A stretch of DNA of 64,000 nt from Roseiarcus sp963767245. GTDB lineage: Bacteria; Pseudomonadota; Alphaproteobacteria; Rhizobiales; Beijerinckiaceae. The notes below the pieces were generated by a model. The model worked only from the letters and a program-made list of their open reading frames with translations, had not been told where the DNA came from and made no database searches. The stretch lies in assembly GCA_963767245.1 (NCBI GenBank), contig CAVYDG010000021.1:248001-312000 (forward strand), in the 5' to 3' direction. Positions 1-9,236 of the stretch are shown here, in pieces; within the stretch, counting starts at the first letter, position 1; the number at the start of each line of letters is the position of its first letter. The position numbers and the translations under genes are program-made.

Positions 1-1
1 G

Positions 2-304
2 CGGATCGGCGGCGTCACGCCGTGGCTCAAGGTCGCGCATATGGCCGAGGCGTTCAACATGCCCGTATGCCCACACTTCCTCATGGAGTTGCACGTCAGC
101 CTTGCCTGTGCGGTTCCGAACGGAAAATACGTCGAGTACATCCCGCAGCTCGACGAACTCACGACCTCGTCGCTACGGATCGAGAATGGCATGGCGGTCG
201 CGCCCATGACCCCGGGCATCGGCGTCGATTGGGATCTTGACGCGGTGAACGCCAAGACCATTCCCGAGTTCAGCCTCGCGTTCGGAAAGGGAGGAACGGC
301 ATGA
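2..304 (+). CDS. enolase-superfamily sugar-acid dehydratase, C-terminal part
   Basis: Only the last 100 residues are inside the window; the reading frame is open from base 2, so the 5' part lies upstream. The sequence has the look of the C-terminal barrel end of mandelate racemase/enolase-superfamily enzymes (GGVTPWLKVAHMAEAF, then CPHFLMELH, then a GIGVDWD segment near the end). The histidine in CPHF is where this group usually has a catalytic base. The stop overlaps the mutarotase start by ATGA, so the two are probably co-translated. The sugar acid used cannot be told from this fragment; a deoxy-sugar acid is suggested by the neighbour. Confidence 0.75.
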   Translation, partial: RIGGVTPWLKVAHMAEAFNMPVCPHFLMELHVSLACAVPNGKYVEYIPQLDELTTSSLRIENGMAVAPMTPGIGVDWDLDAVNAKTIPEFSLAFGKGGTA

Positions 305-630
305 AGCGCATGGGCATGGTGATTGGCATCAAGGTCGAGCATATCGCCGAATACAAGCGAACGCACGCCGCCGTCTGGCCTGAAGTCCTGGCCAGGATTT
401 CCGGCAGCAATATCCGCAATTACACGATCTTCCTGCGCGAGCCGGAGAACCTGCTGTTCGCCTATTGGGAATATCACGGCGAAGACTGGGCCGCCGACGC
501 AAGGAAGATGGCGGCTGACGCGCGTACTCGAGACTGGTGGGCGATCCACGATCCGATGCAGGCGCCGCTCGCCACTCGCAACGCGGGCGAATGGTGGGCG
601 ATGGCGGAAGAGGTATTTCATCATGACTGA
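301..630 (+). CDS. rhaM: L-rhamnose mutarotase family protein
   Basis: A 109-residue protein of the normal length for the RhaM/COG3254 family, which interconverts the anomers of L-rhamnose (or a related deoxy sugar) in the cytoplasm. The N-terminal MGMVIGIKVEHIAEYKRTHA with H27 region, the central NYTIFL segment and the tryptophan-rich C-terminus (RDWWAIHDPMQ, EWWAMAEEVFH) are typical. It overlaps the upstream dehydratase by four bases. With the ABC transporter and second enolase-superfamily gene nearby, it points to uptake and catabolism of L-rhamnose, L-fucose or a similar sugar. Substrate is inferred. Confidence 0.85.
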   Translation: MKRMGMVIGIKVEHIAEYKRTHAAVWPEVLARISGSNIRNYTIFLREPENLLFAYWEYHGEDWAADARKMAADARTRDWWAIHDPMQAPLATRNAGEWWAMAEEVFHHD

Positions 631-710
631 GGCGAGCCCGCGTTTTGCCGCCGCGAGCTTTGTTGGCCTCCCGCGGTTTACACGCACCTTCTATCCTGCA
701 GGTTCGCTCT

Positions 711-1724
711 TCAGTTTCTCGCACTCCCAACCTGGATGAGGAAAGGTGGCCGCAGCAATTCGGGCAGCGAGCCGATCCGCTTCAATCGCTCGATGTTGGG
801 TTCGAGCGATCGGCGTATGTGGGCCTTGAGCGCCGCCACCGCTGCCCGCCTATCGCGCGCGAGCAAAAAATCGTACACCGCGCGGTGCTCGGCGAGCATC
901 GTCTCGATCTCCTCGTTTTCCTGGATCAGGGCAAAGGTTGAGTGGGTTGCGAAGAGCGGCAGCGCGTTGCGGCGGATGGCGTCGCGCAACTGCCCATTCG
1001 CGCAGGAGAGCACCACCTCCCCGTGCAAGTCGACCTCGAGCCGCTCGAGCCAGGCAGGAGCATTGTGATGGTGCCGCGCCTTCTCCACTCGCCCGCGCTT
1101 CGTGCGGAGGTCGGCTGGAGACAGTGTCTCCATCGCCTGCCCGAGTGCTTCGGGCTCGAGCAGCCATCGCATTTCGAAATGCTCGCGCAGGCGGTCAACT
1201 GTAAGCGGACCTGCGTACCAGCGTTGGTTCGTATCCTTTTCGATCAGTCCAGTGCGCTCAAGTCGAGTCAGCACCTCATGGGCAACGGTTCGGCTGACAA
1301 CGAAATGCTCAGCGAGTGCGCTCTCGTTGACAAGGAACCGACCGTACGACAGCAAGGCCGCAACGGCATGCTCGACGAGCGGATAGATGCGCGCCTGGTG
1401 ATTGAGCGTCTTGAGGCTGCCCAACTCCGTCTCCGGCAACCGCAGGCCCGCATCGACGAGCTCTCGGCGCACTATCGTTGGCGGTTTCGTGTCCACGGCG
1501 AGATAGCCCCGCCCCTCGAATCTCTTGATCAGCCCTTCATCGCTCAGCCTCTGAAGGGCGGCGGCCGCCGGAATACGGCTCGACTTGAAGGCGCGAGCAA
1601 CCCCGGCCTCGCCGAGCACCAGTCCGATCGGGAAGCTACCGTCAAGCAGATGTTCGCGCAGGACGGCGTAGATGATCTCGTAGAGCGGTCGAGAGTCGGT
1701 CGGCGGGGGCGAGGCGGGCATCAC
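711..1724 (-). CDS. GntR-family transcriptional regulator with FCD-type domain
   Basis: 337 residues. The N-terminus has a winged-helix GntR DNA-binding domain (PLYEIIYAVLREHLLDG.., then ..SRIPAAAALQRLSDEGLI). A second winged-helix-like stretch lies around residues 115-165 (SALAEHFVVSRTVAHEVLTRLE), followed by an all-helical effector-binding domain. Two DNA-binding-like stretches in one GntR protein are unusual. Its ATG overlaps the stop of the ABC ATPase gene by ATGA (1721-1724), so it is the last gene of the transporter operon and is a good candidate for the local sugar-responsive repressor. The effector is unknown. Confidence 0.85.
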   Translation of the reverse strand: MMPASPPPTDSRPLYEIIYAVLREHLLDGSFPIGLVLGEAGVARAFKSSRIPAAAALQRLSDEGLIKRFEGRGYLAVDTKPPTIVRRELVDAGLRLPETELGSLKTLNHQARIYPLVEHAVAALLSYGRFLVNESALAEHFVVSRTVAHEVLTRLERTGLIEKDTNQRWYAGPLTVDRLREHFEMRWLLEPEALGQAMETLSPADLRTKRGRVEKARHHHNAPAWLERLEVDLHGEVVLSCANGQLRDAIRRNALPLFATHSTFALIQENEEIETMLAEHRAVYDFLLARDRRAAVAALKAHIRRSLEPNIERLKRIGSLPELLRPPFLIQVGSARN

Positions 1725-3239
1725 ACCTCGGCAATGGCGGGCTCGACCGCGTGGATGAAGTTCATGACTGCGGCGCCGGTCCCTTCATACCTATGATCGT
1801 TCGCGACCTCGCCGACGATCTTGAAGTCGTGCAGCACGAGAATTCGATCGCCCAGAGTGACCATCTCGGCCATGTCGGAAGTGATCAGCAGCACCGAGAC
1901 GCCGTCGCGCGCGATACCGGCCATAAGCTCATAAATCTCGACTTTGGTCTTGACGTCGATGCCGACCGTGGGCTCATCGACGATCAGGATGTCAGTCCGC
2001 GCGGCCAGCCATTTCGCGATCGAGACTTTCTGTTGATTTCCACCGGAAAGGGTCGAAACCGCCGCATCGATCGAAGGGGTCCGAATCGCAAGCCGTCCAA
2101 CGAACGGGCCCGCGGCCCGGGCCTCGGCGCGGGGCGTGATGAGGCCAAGGACTCCAGCGATGCGGCCCCAGATGGTAATCGCGATATTGTCTCGGACTGG
2201 ATAGGCAAGCAGCAGACCCTCGCCCTTGCGGTCCTCGCTCACGTAGCCGATGCGGTAGTTCTCAAGCGCCTCGTGCATCGAACGTATGTGCGCCGGCTTT
2301 CCGTTGACACGGATCTCTCCGGCGGTAATGCGGCCATAGCCAAGGATGCTGCGCGCAAGCTCCGTGCGGCCGGCGCCCACGAGGCCATAAAGGCCGAGGA
2401 TCTCGCCTTTGCGAAGGCTCAGGTCGATATTGCGGTGTCCGAATGAAGTCGAGATCGAACTCGAGTTCGAGAACGGGCTGGCTTGTGCTGATGTTGCGGA
2501 CCCCGATGTCGGCGACCCGCTCGTCGCGGCCGATCATCAACGACACCAGTCGTTGCCGGGTAACGCCGGCTATGGGCTCGTCGGCGGTCGCGATCTTTCC
2601 ATCACGCAACACCGTCACCCGGTCGCAGAGAGACAGCACTTCCTCCAGTTTGTGACTGACGAAGACAATCGCAACGCCCTGCGCCCTGAGCCGGCGCAGC
2701 ACATCGAAAAGCGCCGCCGCTTCGTGGCCGCTGATCGAAGCGGTCGGCTCGTCCAGCAGCAGGAGCTTCGCCTTCAGCGAGAGCGCCTTGGCGATCTCGA
2801 TGAGCTGCATCTGCGCGACCGAGAGCGTCGCCACCTCGGCCCGCGTATCGATGGCGCGGTCGAGCAGGTCGAGGAAAGTGCGGGCCTGGCGGTGCACCTC
2901 GGCGTAGTCGACCATGGCGTTTTTGGTCGGCAAGTGCTCGAGCAGGATGTTCTCGCCCACCGAGAACCGCGGGATTAGATTGCGTTCCTGATGCACGGCG
3001 CCGATCGCTGCCGCAAGCGCATCCCGGGGGGAAGCGAATTCCACCGGCTGACCGTCAAGCAGCAGACGGCCAGAATCGGGCTTGTAGACGCCGGTCACGA
3101 TCTTGATGAGCGTCGACTTTCCTGCGCCGTTCTCGCCCATCAGCGCATGGATCTCTCCGGCCCTCACATGAAACGTCACCTCGTCGAGCGCCCGGACGCT
3201 TGGGAAGTCCTTGGTGACGTACTCGATGGATAGATCCAC
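1721..3239 (-). pseudogene. sugar ABC transporter ATP-binding protein (RbsA/MglA type), frameshifted
   Basis: Duplicated ATPase of the ribose/galactose importer class. The first half has Walker A (GENGAGKST), a signature-like TLSVAQMQ and Walker B (LLLLDEPTAS). The second half has LVGAGRTELARS, LSGGNQQKVSIAKW and DILIVDEPT. The two halves lie in different frames; reading must jump near base 2441, just before ..HRNIDLSLRKGEIL. One extra base (or two missing) explains it. A GTG at 3239, right after the permease stop, is a better start than the ATG at 3272 that overlaps the permease. Either the transporter is dead or the frameshift is a sequencing error; the two permeases and binding protein are intact. 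Confidence 0.85.
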
Positions 3240-3243
3240 TTCG

Positions 3244-4191
3244 CTACCACCCCAATCGTATCGGGCGCGCACGCCAGCGGTTGAGGGCGATGGTCGCGAC
3301 GATCAGGGCGCCAAGCAGGAACTGCACCCAATACGGATCGACTTTGGCGAGCACTAACCCGTTCTGGATCAGCGCGATGACGAGGACGGCAAGGATGGCT
3401 CCGATGATCGAGACGTAGCCGCCGGAAAGCGCCGTGCCGCCGATGATCGGGGCGGCGAAAGAAAGCAGCAACCAGTCGCTGCCGATCAGGGGCTGCGCCG
3501 AGCCAAGCTGCGCGACCGCAAGGACCGCCGCGGTCGCGGCCAGAAACCCGGAAAGGCAGTGCGCAAGGACAATGGCGTTGGCGGGCGAAATACCCGAGAG
3601 CGCCGCCGCCTGGCTGTTGCCGCCGACAGCCAGAAGCCTCCGACCGATCGGCAGGCGGAACAGAAACAGAGCAAGCAGCGGGGAGACGACGAGCGGGGCG
3701 ATCAGGAGGAACGGAAACGCCCCAATCCGGCCATTGCCGAAGTCCTGCAGAGCGCTCGGCATTTTGTAGAACGGCACCGATTTGGTGAGGCCGAGGTTGA
3801 CGCCGGTGAAGGCGGATGCCGTTGCGAGCGTAACGATGAAGCCGTTGATGCCTGTGCGAGCCGCCAGGAGACCGTTGACGAGTCCGCCCAGAACGCCGAT
3901 CCCAGTCGCGATCGGGACAGCGAGCCACAGCGGCGCGCCAAAGACCTCCATCATGCCGCCGAAGAGGATGGCGACCATGCCGCCGAGCGCGCCGACAGAC
4001 AGGTTCATCTGGCCGACGCCAAGCATGACCATCTGCGCGAAGGCGACGAGGATGCTGACGCAGACGCTGCGCAGCAGGACATAGAAATTGAATTCCGACA
4101 GGAAATTCGGCGAGACAATGGCCAGCGCCAGCGCGCCCAGCACGATCGCCGCCAGCAGGCCGACCCATTCGGTATTCAGGATGCGGCGCAC
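3244..4191 (-). CDS. sugar ABC transporter permease (RbsC type)
   Basis: 315 residues with about eight to ten hydrophobic segments. Family marks include the GVGQMNLSVGALGGM segment, the NGFIVTLATASAF loop and SWLLLSFAAPIIGGTALSGG near the C-terminus, all typical of BPD_transp_2 permeases of ribose-like importers. It follows the second permease by three bases and precedes the ATPase by four, so it is in one operon. It should form the inner-membrane channel as a heterodimer with the neighbouring permease. Confidence 0.92.
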   Translation of the reverse strand: MRRILNTEWVGLLAAIVLGALALAIVSPNFLSEFNFYVLLRSVCVSILVAFAQMVMLGVGQMNLSVGALGGMVAILFGGMMEVFGAPLWLAVPIATGIGVLGGLVNGLLAARTGINGFIVTLATASAFTGVNLGLTKSVPFYKMPSALQDFGNGRIGAFPFLLIAPLVVSPLLALFLFRLPIGRRLLAVGGNSQAAALSGISPANAIVLAHCLSGFLAATAAVLAVAQLGSAQPLIGSDWLLLSFAAPIIGGTALSGGYVSIIGAILAVLVIALIQNGLVLAKVDPYWVQFLLGALIVATIALNRWRARPIRLGW

Positions 4192-4194
4192 TGC

Positions 4195-5193
4195 TCAGGC
4201 GCCCCGCATCCAGGGGCGGAGCGACAAAGCGCCGCGATAGCGCTGGATCAGCACCGCCGCCAAAAGGAACAGCCCGAGGAACAGGTCGAGCCAGAAATTG
4301 CCGATGCCCATCACGAGCAGGCCGCTGCGGATCGTGGTGACGAGGGCCGCGCCCAGCATCGTTCCGCCGACCGAAACGAAACCGCCGTCCAGCGCGGCGC
4401 CGCCGAGCACCGGCCCTAGAAAGGACGGCAGCAGCCAGTCCTGGCCGCCGACCGCCGGCATCGCGGCGCCGACGCGCGCGACCGTCAGAAGTCCGGCGAC
4501 CCCCGCGAGCACGCCTGAGAGTGCGTGCGCGGCGATGATCCGGCGTCCGACCGGCACGCCCGACATCTCGGCCGCGCGCTGATTGGCGCCGGTCGCAAGC
4601 GACTGCCGTCCAACGACCGAGTAGCGGTAGAAGACGATCAGGGCGACGCCGATAGCGACGGCGACGGCCAGCATCGGCGACAGCCAACCGCCGCCAATCC
4701 GCATCTGGCCGAAGGCCGCCACCGATCGCGGCAGCGCATTGAGCGGAGTGGCCTTGGTAAGGATCAACATGGCGCCTGAGAACAAGTTGGCGCTCGCCAG
4801 CGTCACAATGAAACTGTTGACGCCGCTCTTGGCGATGGTGAAACCATTGAGCCAGCCGAGTGCGCCGCCCACGACCAGCGCCAGCGCACAGGCGAGCGGG
4901 ACCGGCAGGTCCACAACCTGCATCAGGTAGCCTCCCATCATGACGACGCAGACGCCGATCGAACCTACGGACAGGTTCATGCCGCCCGTCGCCAGCACCA
5001 CCATTTGCGAGAATCCGATGACAATATCGATGGCGAGCGATCGGCCCAGAACGAAGAGATTGAAGCTCGAGAGGAACCCTGGCGACTTCGACGTGAACAG
5101 CGCGCCGAGCAGAACGAGGATGACGACCAGGGCTGCCTGCTGGCCCGGCACAAAGGGGCGGCGGAGCGGCGGTTCAAGGACGTGATCGGTCAT
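4195..5193 (-). CDS. sugar ABC transporter permease (RbsC type), second subunit
   Basis: 332 residues starting at MTDHVLEPP. The frame is open further upstream to 5610, but that extension is arginine-rich and overlaps the binding-protein gene on the same strand, so it is rejected. Same family marks as the next gene: ATGGMNLSVGSIGV, NSFIVTLASANLFSG and DWLLPSFLGPVLGGAALDGG. The two permeases are clearly paralogous, which is usual for this importer class. Confidence 0.92.
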   Translation of the reverse strand: MTDHVLEPPLRRPFVPGQQAALVVILVLLGALFTSKSPGFLSSFNLFVLGRSLAIDIVIGFSQMVVLATGGMNLSVGSIGVCVVMMGGYLMQVVDLPVPLACALALVVGGALGWLNGFTIAKSGVNSFIVTLASANLFSGAMLILTKATPLNALPRSVAAFGQMRIGGGWLSPMLAVAVAIGVALIVFYRYSVVGRQSLATGANQRAAEMSGVPVGRRIIAAHALSGVLAGVAGLLTVARVGAAMPAVGGQDWLLPSFLGPVLGGAALDGGFVSVGGTMLGAALVTTIRSGLLVMGIGNFWLDLFLGLFLLAAVLIQRYRGALSLRPWMRGA

Positions 5194-5435
5194 AGCGGAC
5201 GATGTTCCTTGAGGCCGTAGCGACGGAAGGCTGCATGAGAACACTAAGACGTTTTTGATCAGGCTGGAATTCGCGAGTTCATGTCGCGCCGAGCGAAACC
5301 TGCTGCGAAAATCCGCTGCTGCGGACGTGTCGGGGCGCGCGATCACAACCCGGGTGGCGCAGAACGCGGCCCCCCGCCGCGCGCCAGCTCTCTCGAGCAT
5401 CCGGCCGAGGCCCCTTCGCCTCGGCGGGGGAGCGC

Positions 5436-6473
5436 CTACTTGCAGTCCATGTAGGTGGCCTTGAACTTGCTCTGGATGTCGGTCGTGAGTTTCTTGACGT
5501 CGTCCTTGTAAGTGCCCAGCTTGTCGGGCGTCACCTCGAGCACGCCAGAATCGATGAAGTGCGCGGTTTGGGGAGTCTTGATCCAGGGCGCATCGGCTTT
5601 CATCTTGCACGCGCCGCTCGCGATGAGATCGAGCGCGAACGCGCCGATATACGCCTGCCCGTAGGGGTTCTGGACGAAAGTCGCCTGCGCGAACCCGTCC
5701 TTGACCGCCGACAGAACGGCCGGGCTATCGTCGAAAGCGATGTATTTGATGCGCTTGTCCCCTATCGCACGCAGCGCCTTGGCCGCGACTTCCGAAGTGA
5801 TGTGCGCAGTTCCGATGATGCCGTCGATCTGGTCCTTCTGAGCTGCGAGAAGGGCATTGATCTTCTGGTCGCCGGCCTCCTCGGCGTCGGTATCGGCTAC
5901 CGTCTGGAGCAGCTTGACGGCGCCGTTGGTCTCGTCGACCGCCTTCTGCACCGCCTGCTCGCGCAGTGTTGTGTTGGTGTCGATCAATAGGCCGGTCAGG
6001 TGAACGAGGTTGCCTTTGCCCCCCATGGCCGCAATCAACGCCTTGGTCATCGTATAGGTGGTTTTGTAGGGGTCGGTCGCAAAGCAGAACACCGCGTCGG
6101 TTGGATCGACGGTGCAACCGCCGAGCGCAGCGACGGGGATGCCCGCTCCCTTAAGTTCGGTGATTGTCGAGTTCACTCCCACCGGATCGCCTGGGAAGAT
6201 GCCGAAGCCCTTGAACCCCTGCGAGGCCAGGCTTTCCAATAGTTCGGTCTGGAGCTCGAGCTTCCAGTCGGTCGGCACTTTGTATTCGACGTCTGCGATC
6301 CCAAAATCCTTCTTTGCGTCGGCCGCCGCCTGCTCCCATGGCGCGAAATAGGGGTGTGGACCGCCTGGCGCGACCGCGATCTTGTTGTCTGACGCGAACG
6401 CCACGCCACCGAGCAGCGACAGTGACAACGCGGCGAGCGCCGCGCTCCGTACGGCGTTGGAAAGCAAATGCAT
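5436..6473 (-). CDS. periplasmic sugar-binding protein of the ABC importer
   Basis: 345 residues. An N-terminal signal peptide (about residues 1-27, ending ..GGVAFA) is followed by a type I periplasmic-binding fold: KIAVAPGGPHPYFAPWEQ, an early aromatic-rich ligand contact area, and the DTDAEEAGDQKINALLAA and GIIGTAHI segments. It is first in the transporter operon, about 240 bases before the first permease. That gap holds no gene that I can support and may contain a hairpin giving extra expression of the binding protein. The ligand is inferred to be the same (deoxy)sugar handled by the nearby enzymes. Confidence 0.9.
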   Translation of the reverse strand: MHLLSNAVRSAALAALSLSLLGGVAFASDNKIAVAPGGPHPYFAPWEQAAADAKKDFGIADVEYKVPTDWKLELQTELLESLASQGFKGFGIFPGDPVGVNSTITELKGAGIPVAALGGCTVDPTDAVFCFATDPYKTTYTMTKALIAAMGGKGNLVHLTGLLIDTNTTLREQAVQKAVDETNGAVKLLQTVADTDAEEAGDQKINALLAAQKDQIDGIIGTAHITSEVAAKALRAIGDKRIKYIAFDDSPAVLSAVKDGFAQATFVQNPYGQAYIGAFALDLIASGACKMKADAPWIKTPQTAHFIDSGVLEVTPDKLGTYKDDVKKLTTDIQSKFKATYMDCK

Positions 6474-6597
6474 CGAAGTCCTCCCTCGTACCCGTCGCCT
6501 TTGCGCCCGCCGATCGAGCTAGCGTATCGAGCGGCGCCATGCTACGCTAATCGCATATCGCATGCAATACCCATTAGGGTGGTTCGGGGGAACGCGG

Positions 6598-7704
6598 ATG
6601 AGGATCACCGACATTCGATGCTATGTGGTCGAGGGCGAGCACCCACCCGTGCCGTTCCGTTGGCGCAAGGGCCTGCCGGGATCGGGAGACGGCACGCCGA
6701 TCGACCAGCGGCCGAAGTTGGCCATCCTCCGCGTGGACACCGACGAAGGGATTACGGGCGCGACCAAGGTCGCTGACGGAGAGGCAGTCGCGAGTTTGAC
6801 GCGACGGCGGTTGAAAAGCTTCATCGGCGACGATGCGCTGCTCACGGAGCGCCTGTGGAGCAAAATGTGGGAGATCGACCGAATTGAGGAGACCAATATG
6901 GCGCATTTCGGCCTGATCGATCTCCTTGCCTGGGACCTCAAATCGAAAAAGGCCGACCTGCCGGCTTACAAACTCATGGGGGGCAACGATCCGAAAATCC
7001 CTGCTTACGCGTCGACCGTGACATGGGACGAGATGGGAGAGTACGAACGACACATCAAGGAGTGCGCCGACGTGGGTTTTGTCGCCTTCAAGCTCCACGC
7101 CTGGGGCGACTGGAGGGAAGACGCAAAACTCTGCCGGAATCTTCGCAAGTGGACAGGCGACGCTGCGACGCTGATGTTTGACGGCTCGGCAGGCTGGGAT
7201 CTGACGACCTCGCTGAAGTTTTATCGCGTGCTCGAGGAGTGCGGTTTCTATTGGTATGAAGAGCCGATGCGCGAATTCGACCTGACTTCGTACCGGAAGT
7301 TGGCGGATGGCCTCGATATTCCAGTGCTCGCGGCCGAAACCTCGGATGGCGCGCACTGGAACGCTGCAACCTGGATCGACATGGCGGCCCTCGACATGGT
7401 CCGCACGTCGAGCTTCTACAAGGGCGGTCTCACCGGCGCGCTGAAGATCGCTCACCTCGCCGAGGCCCACGGAATGAAGGCCGAGGTACATGGCATGGGC
7501 GTCGCCAACGCGCATCTCGGAGCCGCGATTCCCAACAACGATTTTTACGAGCAACTGGTGTTTTCGACCGAACACATCAAGAGGCTCAGAAAGCAGAACG
7601 AGTTGCCGATCGTTGACGGCTTCATCACGGCGCCGGAGACGCCCGGGCTGGGTCTCGATGTCGATTGGGCGGCGCTCGAAAAGACCGCGCTTGCCGTCGT
7701 CTGA
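6598..7704 (+). CDS. mandelate racemase/enolase-superfamily enzyme (sugar-acid dehydratase-like)
   Basis: 368 residues from the ATG at 6598 (MRITDIRCYVV); an ATG 36 bases upstream is less likely. The capping domain covers about residues 1-125. The barrel has K165-L-H167 in place of the common KxK, metal ligands D195, E221 or E222 and E247, and a likely catalytic H298 in AEVHGM. A lysine/histidine pair at the second strand is seen in some acid-sugar dehydratases, so a dehydratase is more likely than a racemase. It is divergent from the transporter operon. With the fragment at the window start, two enzymes of this superfamily flank one importer. The substrate is not known. Confidence 0.85.
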   Translation: MRITDIRCYVVEGEHPPVPFRWRKGLPGSGDGTPIDQRPKLAILRVDTDEGITGATKVADGEAVASLTRRRLKSFIGDDALLTERLWSKMWEIDRIEETNMAHFGLIDLLAWDLKSKKADLPAYKLMGGNDPKIPAYASTVTWDEMGEYERHIKECADVGFVAFKLHAWGDWREDAKLCRNLRKWTGDAATLMFDGSAGWDLTTSLKFYRVLEECGFYWYEEPMREFDLTSYRKLADGLDIPVLAAETSDGAHWNAATWIDMAALDMVRTSSFYKGGLTGALKIAHLAEAHGMKAEVHGMGVANAHLGAAIPNNDFYEQLVFSTEHIKRLRKQNELPIVDGFITAPETPGLGLDVDWAALEKTALAVV

Positions 7705-7830
7705 GATACACCGTCGCTGATTGCACGCCGTTCTGCCCGTTCGCCACCGTCAGACCATTACCGCTTGAACAGCGGCGCCGGCCGGACTGGAATGTCCGAG
7801 GGCCAAAGTTGAAGCTAAGCTGCTGATATT

Positions 7831-7855
7831 ATTGGTGCCGGTTGAGGGCACCAAT
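7831..7855 (+). terminator. perfect 9-bp inverted repeat, possible terminator
   Basis: ATTGGTGCC and its exact reverse complement GGCACCAAT are separated by seven bases. A short T-run (ATTTTT) follows about ten bases later, so it may end the transcript of the upstream enolase-superfamily gene. The T-run is too far from the stem for a textbook intrinsic terminator, so a protein-binding or integration-site role is also possible. Confidence 0.4.
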
Positions 7856-8237
7856 CTATGTAATTTTTCGTTGTCTCATCTGTTAGTTAGTGGATTACGT
7901 TGTTGATAGTCCCACACTTGGTCCCACACATCGACAGACGCGCGCGCCGGCTGGTGGCTTGTCCGGCTCCTATGTCGAAATGCGGTTCCGGATTGAGGAC
8001 TGGAACCGCCGACTATAATGAGAGCATATCGAGCGGTCTTCTCGGGCGGGAAGCTCATCAAGCCGGGCCTATAGCCGGCCTTCTGTGAGTTTTGGAGCGC
8101 GGCCGGCGTGAAGGGCGCTTTCCGCCGCCGACAAGTTGGGCGCGCGCGGGGCCTAGGCGGCATCGAAGCCGGATCGGAGCCGGCAACCTCGGTCGGCCAC
8201 CAATCTCTCGCCACGAAGCACGCACACGCTATACCCC
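7856..8237. other. intergenic region, no supported gene
   Basis: About 380 bases between the enolase-superfamily gene and the Crp-type regulator. It contains a short direct repeat of the kind GTCCCACAC-TTG-GTCCCACAC near 7907-7929. The frames that are open here have no recognisable protein character. The mix of hairpin and direct repeat could be the scar of an integrated element, but I see no integrase. Confidence 0.5.
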
Positions 8238-8930
8238 TCAGCCGATGAGTCGCCGATATTCGAACTCGGGGGTACCGTAAGCGTCGCTAGCGACGCGCGT
8301 CATTCCCTTGCGATCGTTGATGGTGATTTCCCCTCGCCGATACGAAATCAACTTGCGTTCCCGCAGCGTGTTCAACGCCACCGTCACGCCCGCCCGGCGC
8401 ACGCCAAGCATGAGCGATAGAAATTCGTGGGTGAGCGGCAGCGTGTCGCCCTGGATTCGGTCCTGCGCCATGAGGAGCCAGCGGGCAAGTCGCACCTCAA
8501 TTTTGGAATGTGCGTTGGAGATTGCGGTGTGCGCTGTTTGCACGCCGAATGCCTGAACGAACTTCAACAGGGAGTCTCGAAGGGACACGCTGGCCTGTAT
8601 CGCGTGGCGCAAATCGATCGCGGTAATGCAGCGACCTTTTCCGGCCGCCTGGATATAGGTGGCATGGGGCGAGCGATGGTTACCGAGCACGATAGGCAGC
8701 CCGGTCATACCTTCCCGGCCAATCAATCCGACTTCGACTTCCTTGCCGCTGCGTTGAACGGCGACGACAGATGCGAAGCCTGTCTCAGGAAAATAGACCG
8801 CTTCGATCCTCTTGTTGGGCTTTTCGAGCATCTTCCGCAACCCGAGGGTCACAGGCTCGAGGTGCGGCGCGAGTAAATCGAAGTCGCTCGTCGAAAGGGA
8901 GGAAAGCAATATGTTGTTGCTGCTGGACAT
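8238..8930 (-). CDS. Crp/Fnr-family transcriptional regulator
   Basis: 230 residues from MSSSNN; an in-frame upstream ATG exists at 8975. The N-terminal half is a cyclic-nucleotide-binding-like beta roll (VYFPETGFASVVAV, GLIGREGMTGLPIVLG). The C-terminus is a winged helix (HEFLSLMLGVRRAGVTVALNTL). The roll is of the kind found in Alphaproteobacteria that do not keep the full cAMP-binding signature, and no FNR-type cysteine cluster is seen, so the signal is unknown. It is divergent from the response regulator that follows. Confidence 0.88.
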   Translation of the reverse strand: MSSSNNILLSSLSTSDFDLLAPHLEPVTLGLRKMLEKPNKRIEAVYFPETGFASVVAVQRSGKEVEVGLIGREGMTGLPIVLGNHRSPHATYIQAAGKGRCITAIDLRHAIQASVSLRDSLLKFVQAFGVQTAHTAISNAHSKIEVRLARWLLMAQDRIQGDTLPLTHEFLSLMLGVRRAGVTVALNTLRERKLISYRRGEITINDRKGMTRVASDAYGTPEFEYRRLIG

Positions 8931-9175
8931 CGGGCGCTCCTCGCATTCAGGCGGGAGCATCGGACTCTCAGCCACCGACGCCTGCGGCGTAAGGCCTCAG
9001 TCGGTGATGATCCCTGTGTACGCTTTCGAACGCACGATTGCTAGGTGCGAGTTTGCGGGCGGCAACGTCAGTAGCACTGTCCTTTATCGGCAGAGCCGAA
9101 CTTTGCCGGCTTCCGAAAACTCCGCTGGCGAAATTCCCCGCAATTCGCGACTGTACGATTTCGTACACTCATTCG

Positions 9176-9200
9176 GGAACGCTGGCGGCCCTCCTGCGTT
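9176..9200 (+). promoter_or_regulatory. EcfG-type promoter (GGAAC-N16-CGTT)
   Basis: Exact match to the general-stress sigma factor consensus: GGAAC at 9176-9180, CGTT at 9197-9200. It reads toward the response regulator, so transcription would begin near 9207. Confidence 0.7.
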
Positions 9201-9236
9201 TCATTATGTCGACGCCACAAGAGTAGGGTGGAGCGC

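Noticed and set aside
5194..5610. Upstream extension of the second permease
   Set aside because: Overlaps the binding-protein end and has no membrane or family character.
6574..7575. A 333-codon open frame on the minus strand
   Set aside because: Exactly antisense to the well-conserved enolase-superfamily enzyme; GC-rich DNA often leaves such frames open.
7770..7860. A possible tRNA-like element near GGTGCC..GGCACC
   Set aside because: Only one stem can be made; no anticodon arm or T-loop is present.
7876..8214. A 112-codon minus-strand frame
   Set aside because: Composition is low-information and no conserved pattern is visible.
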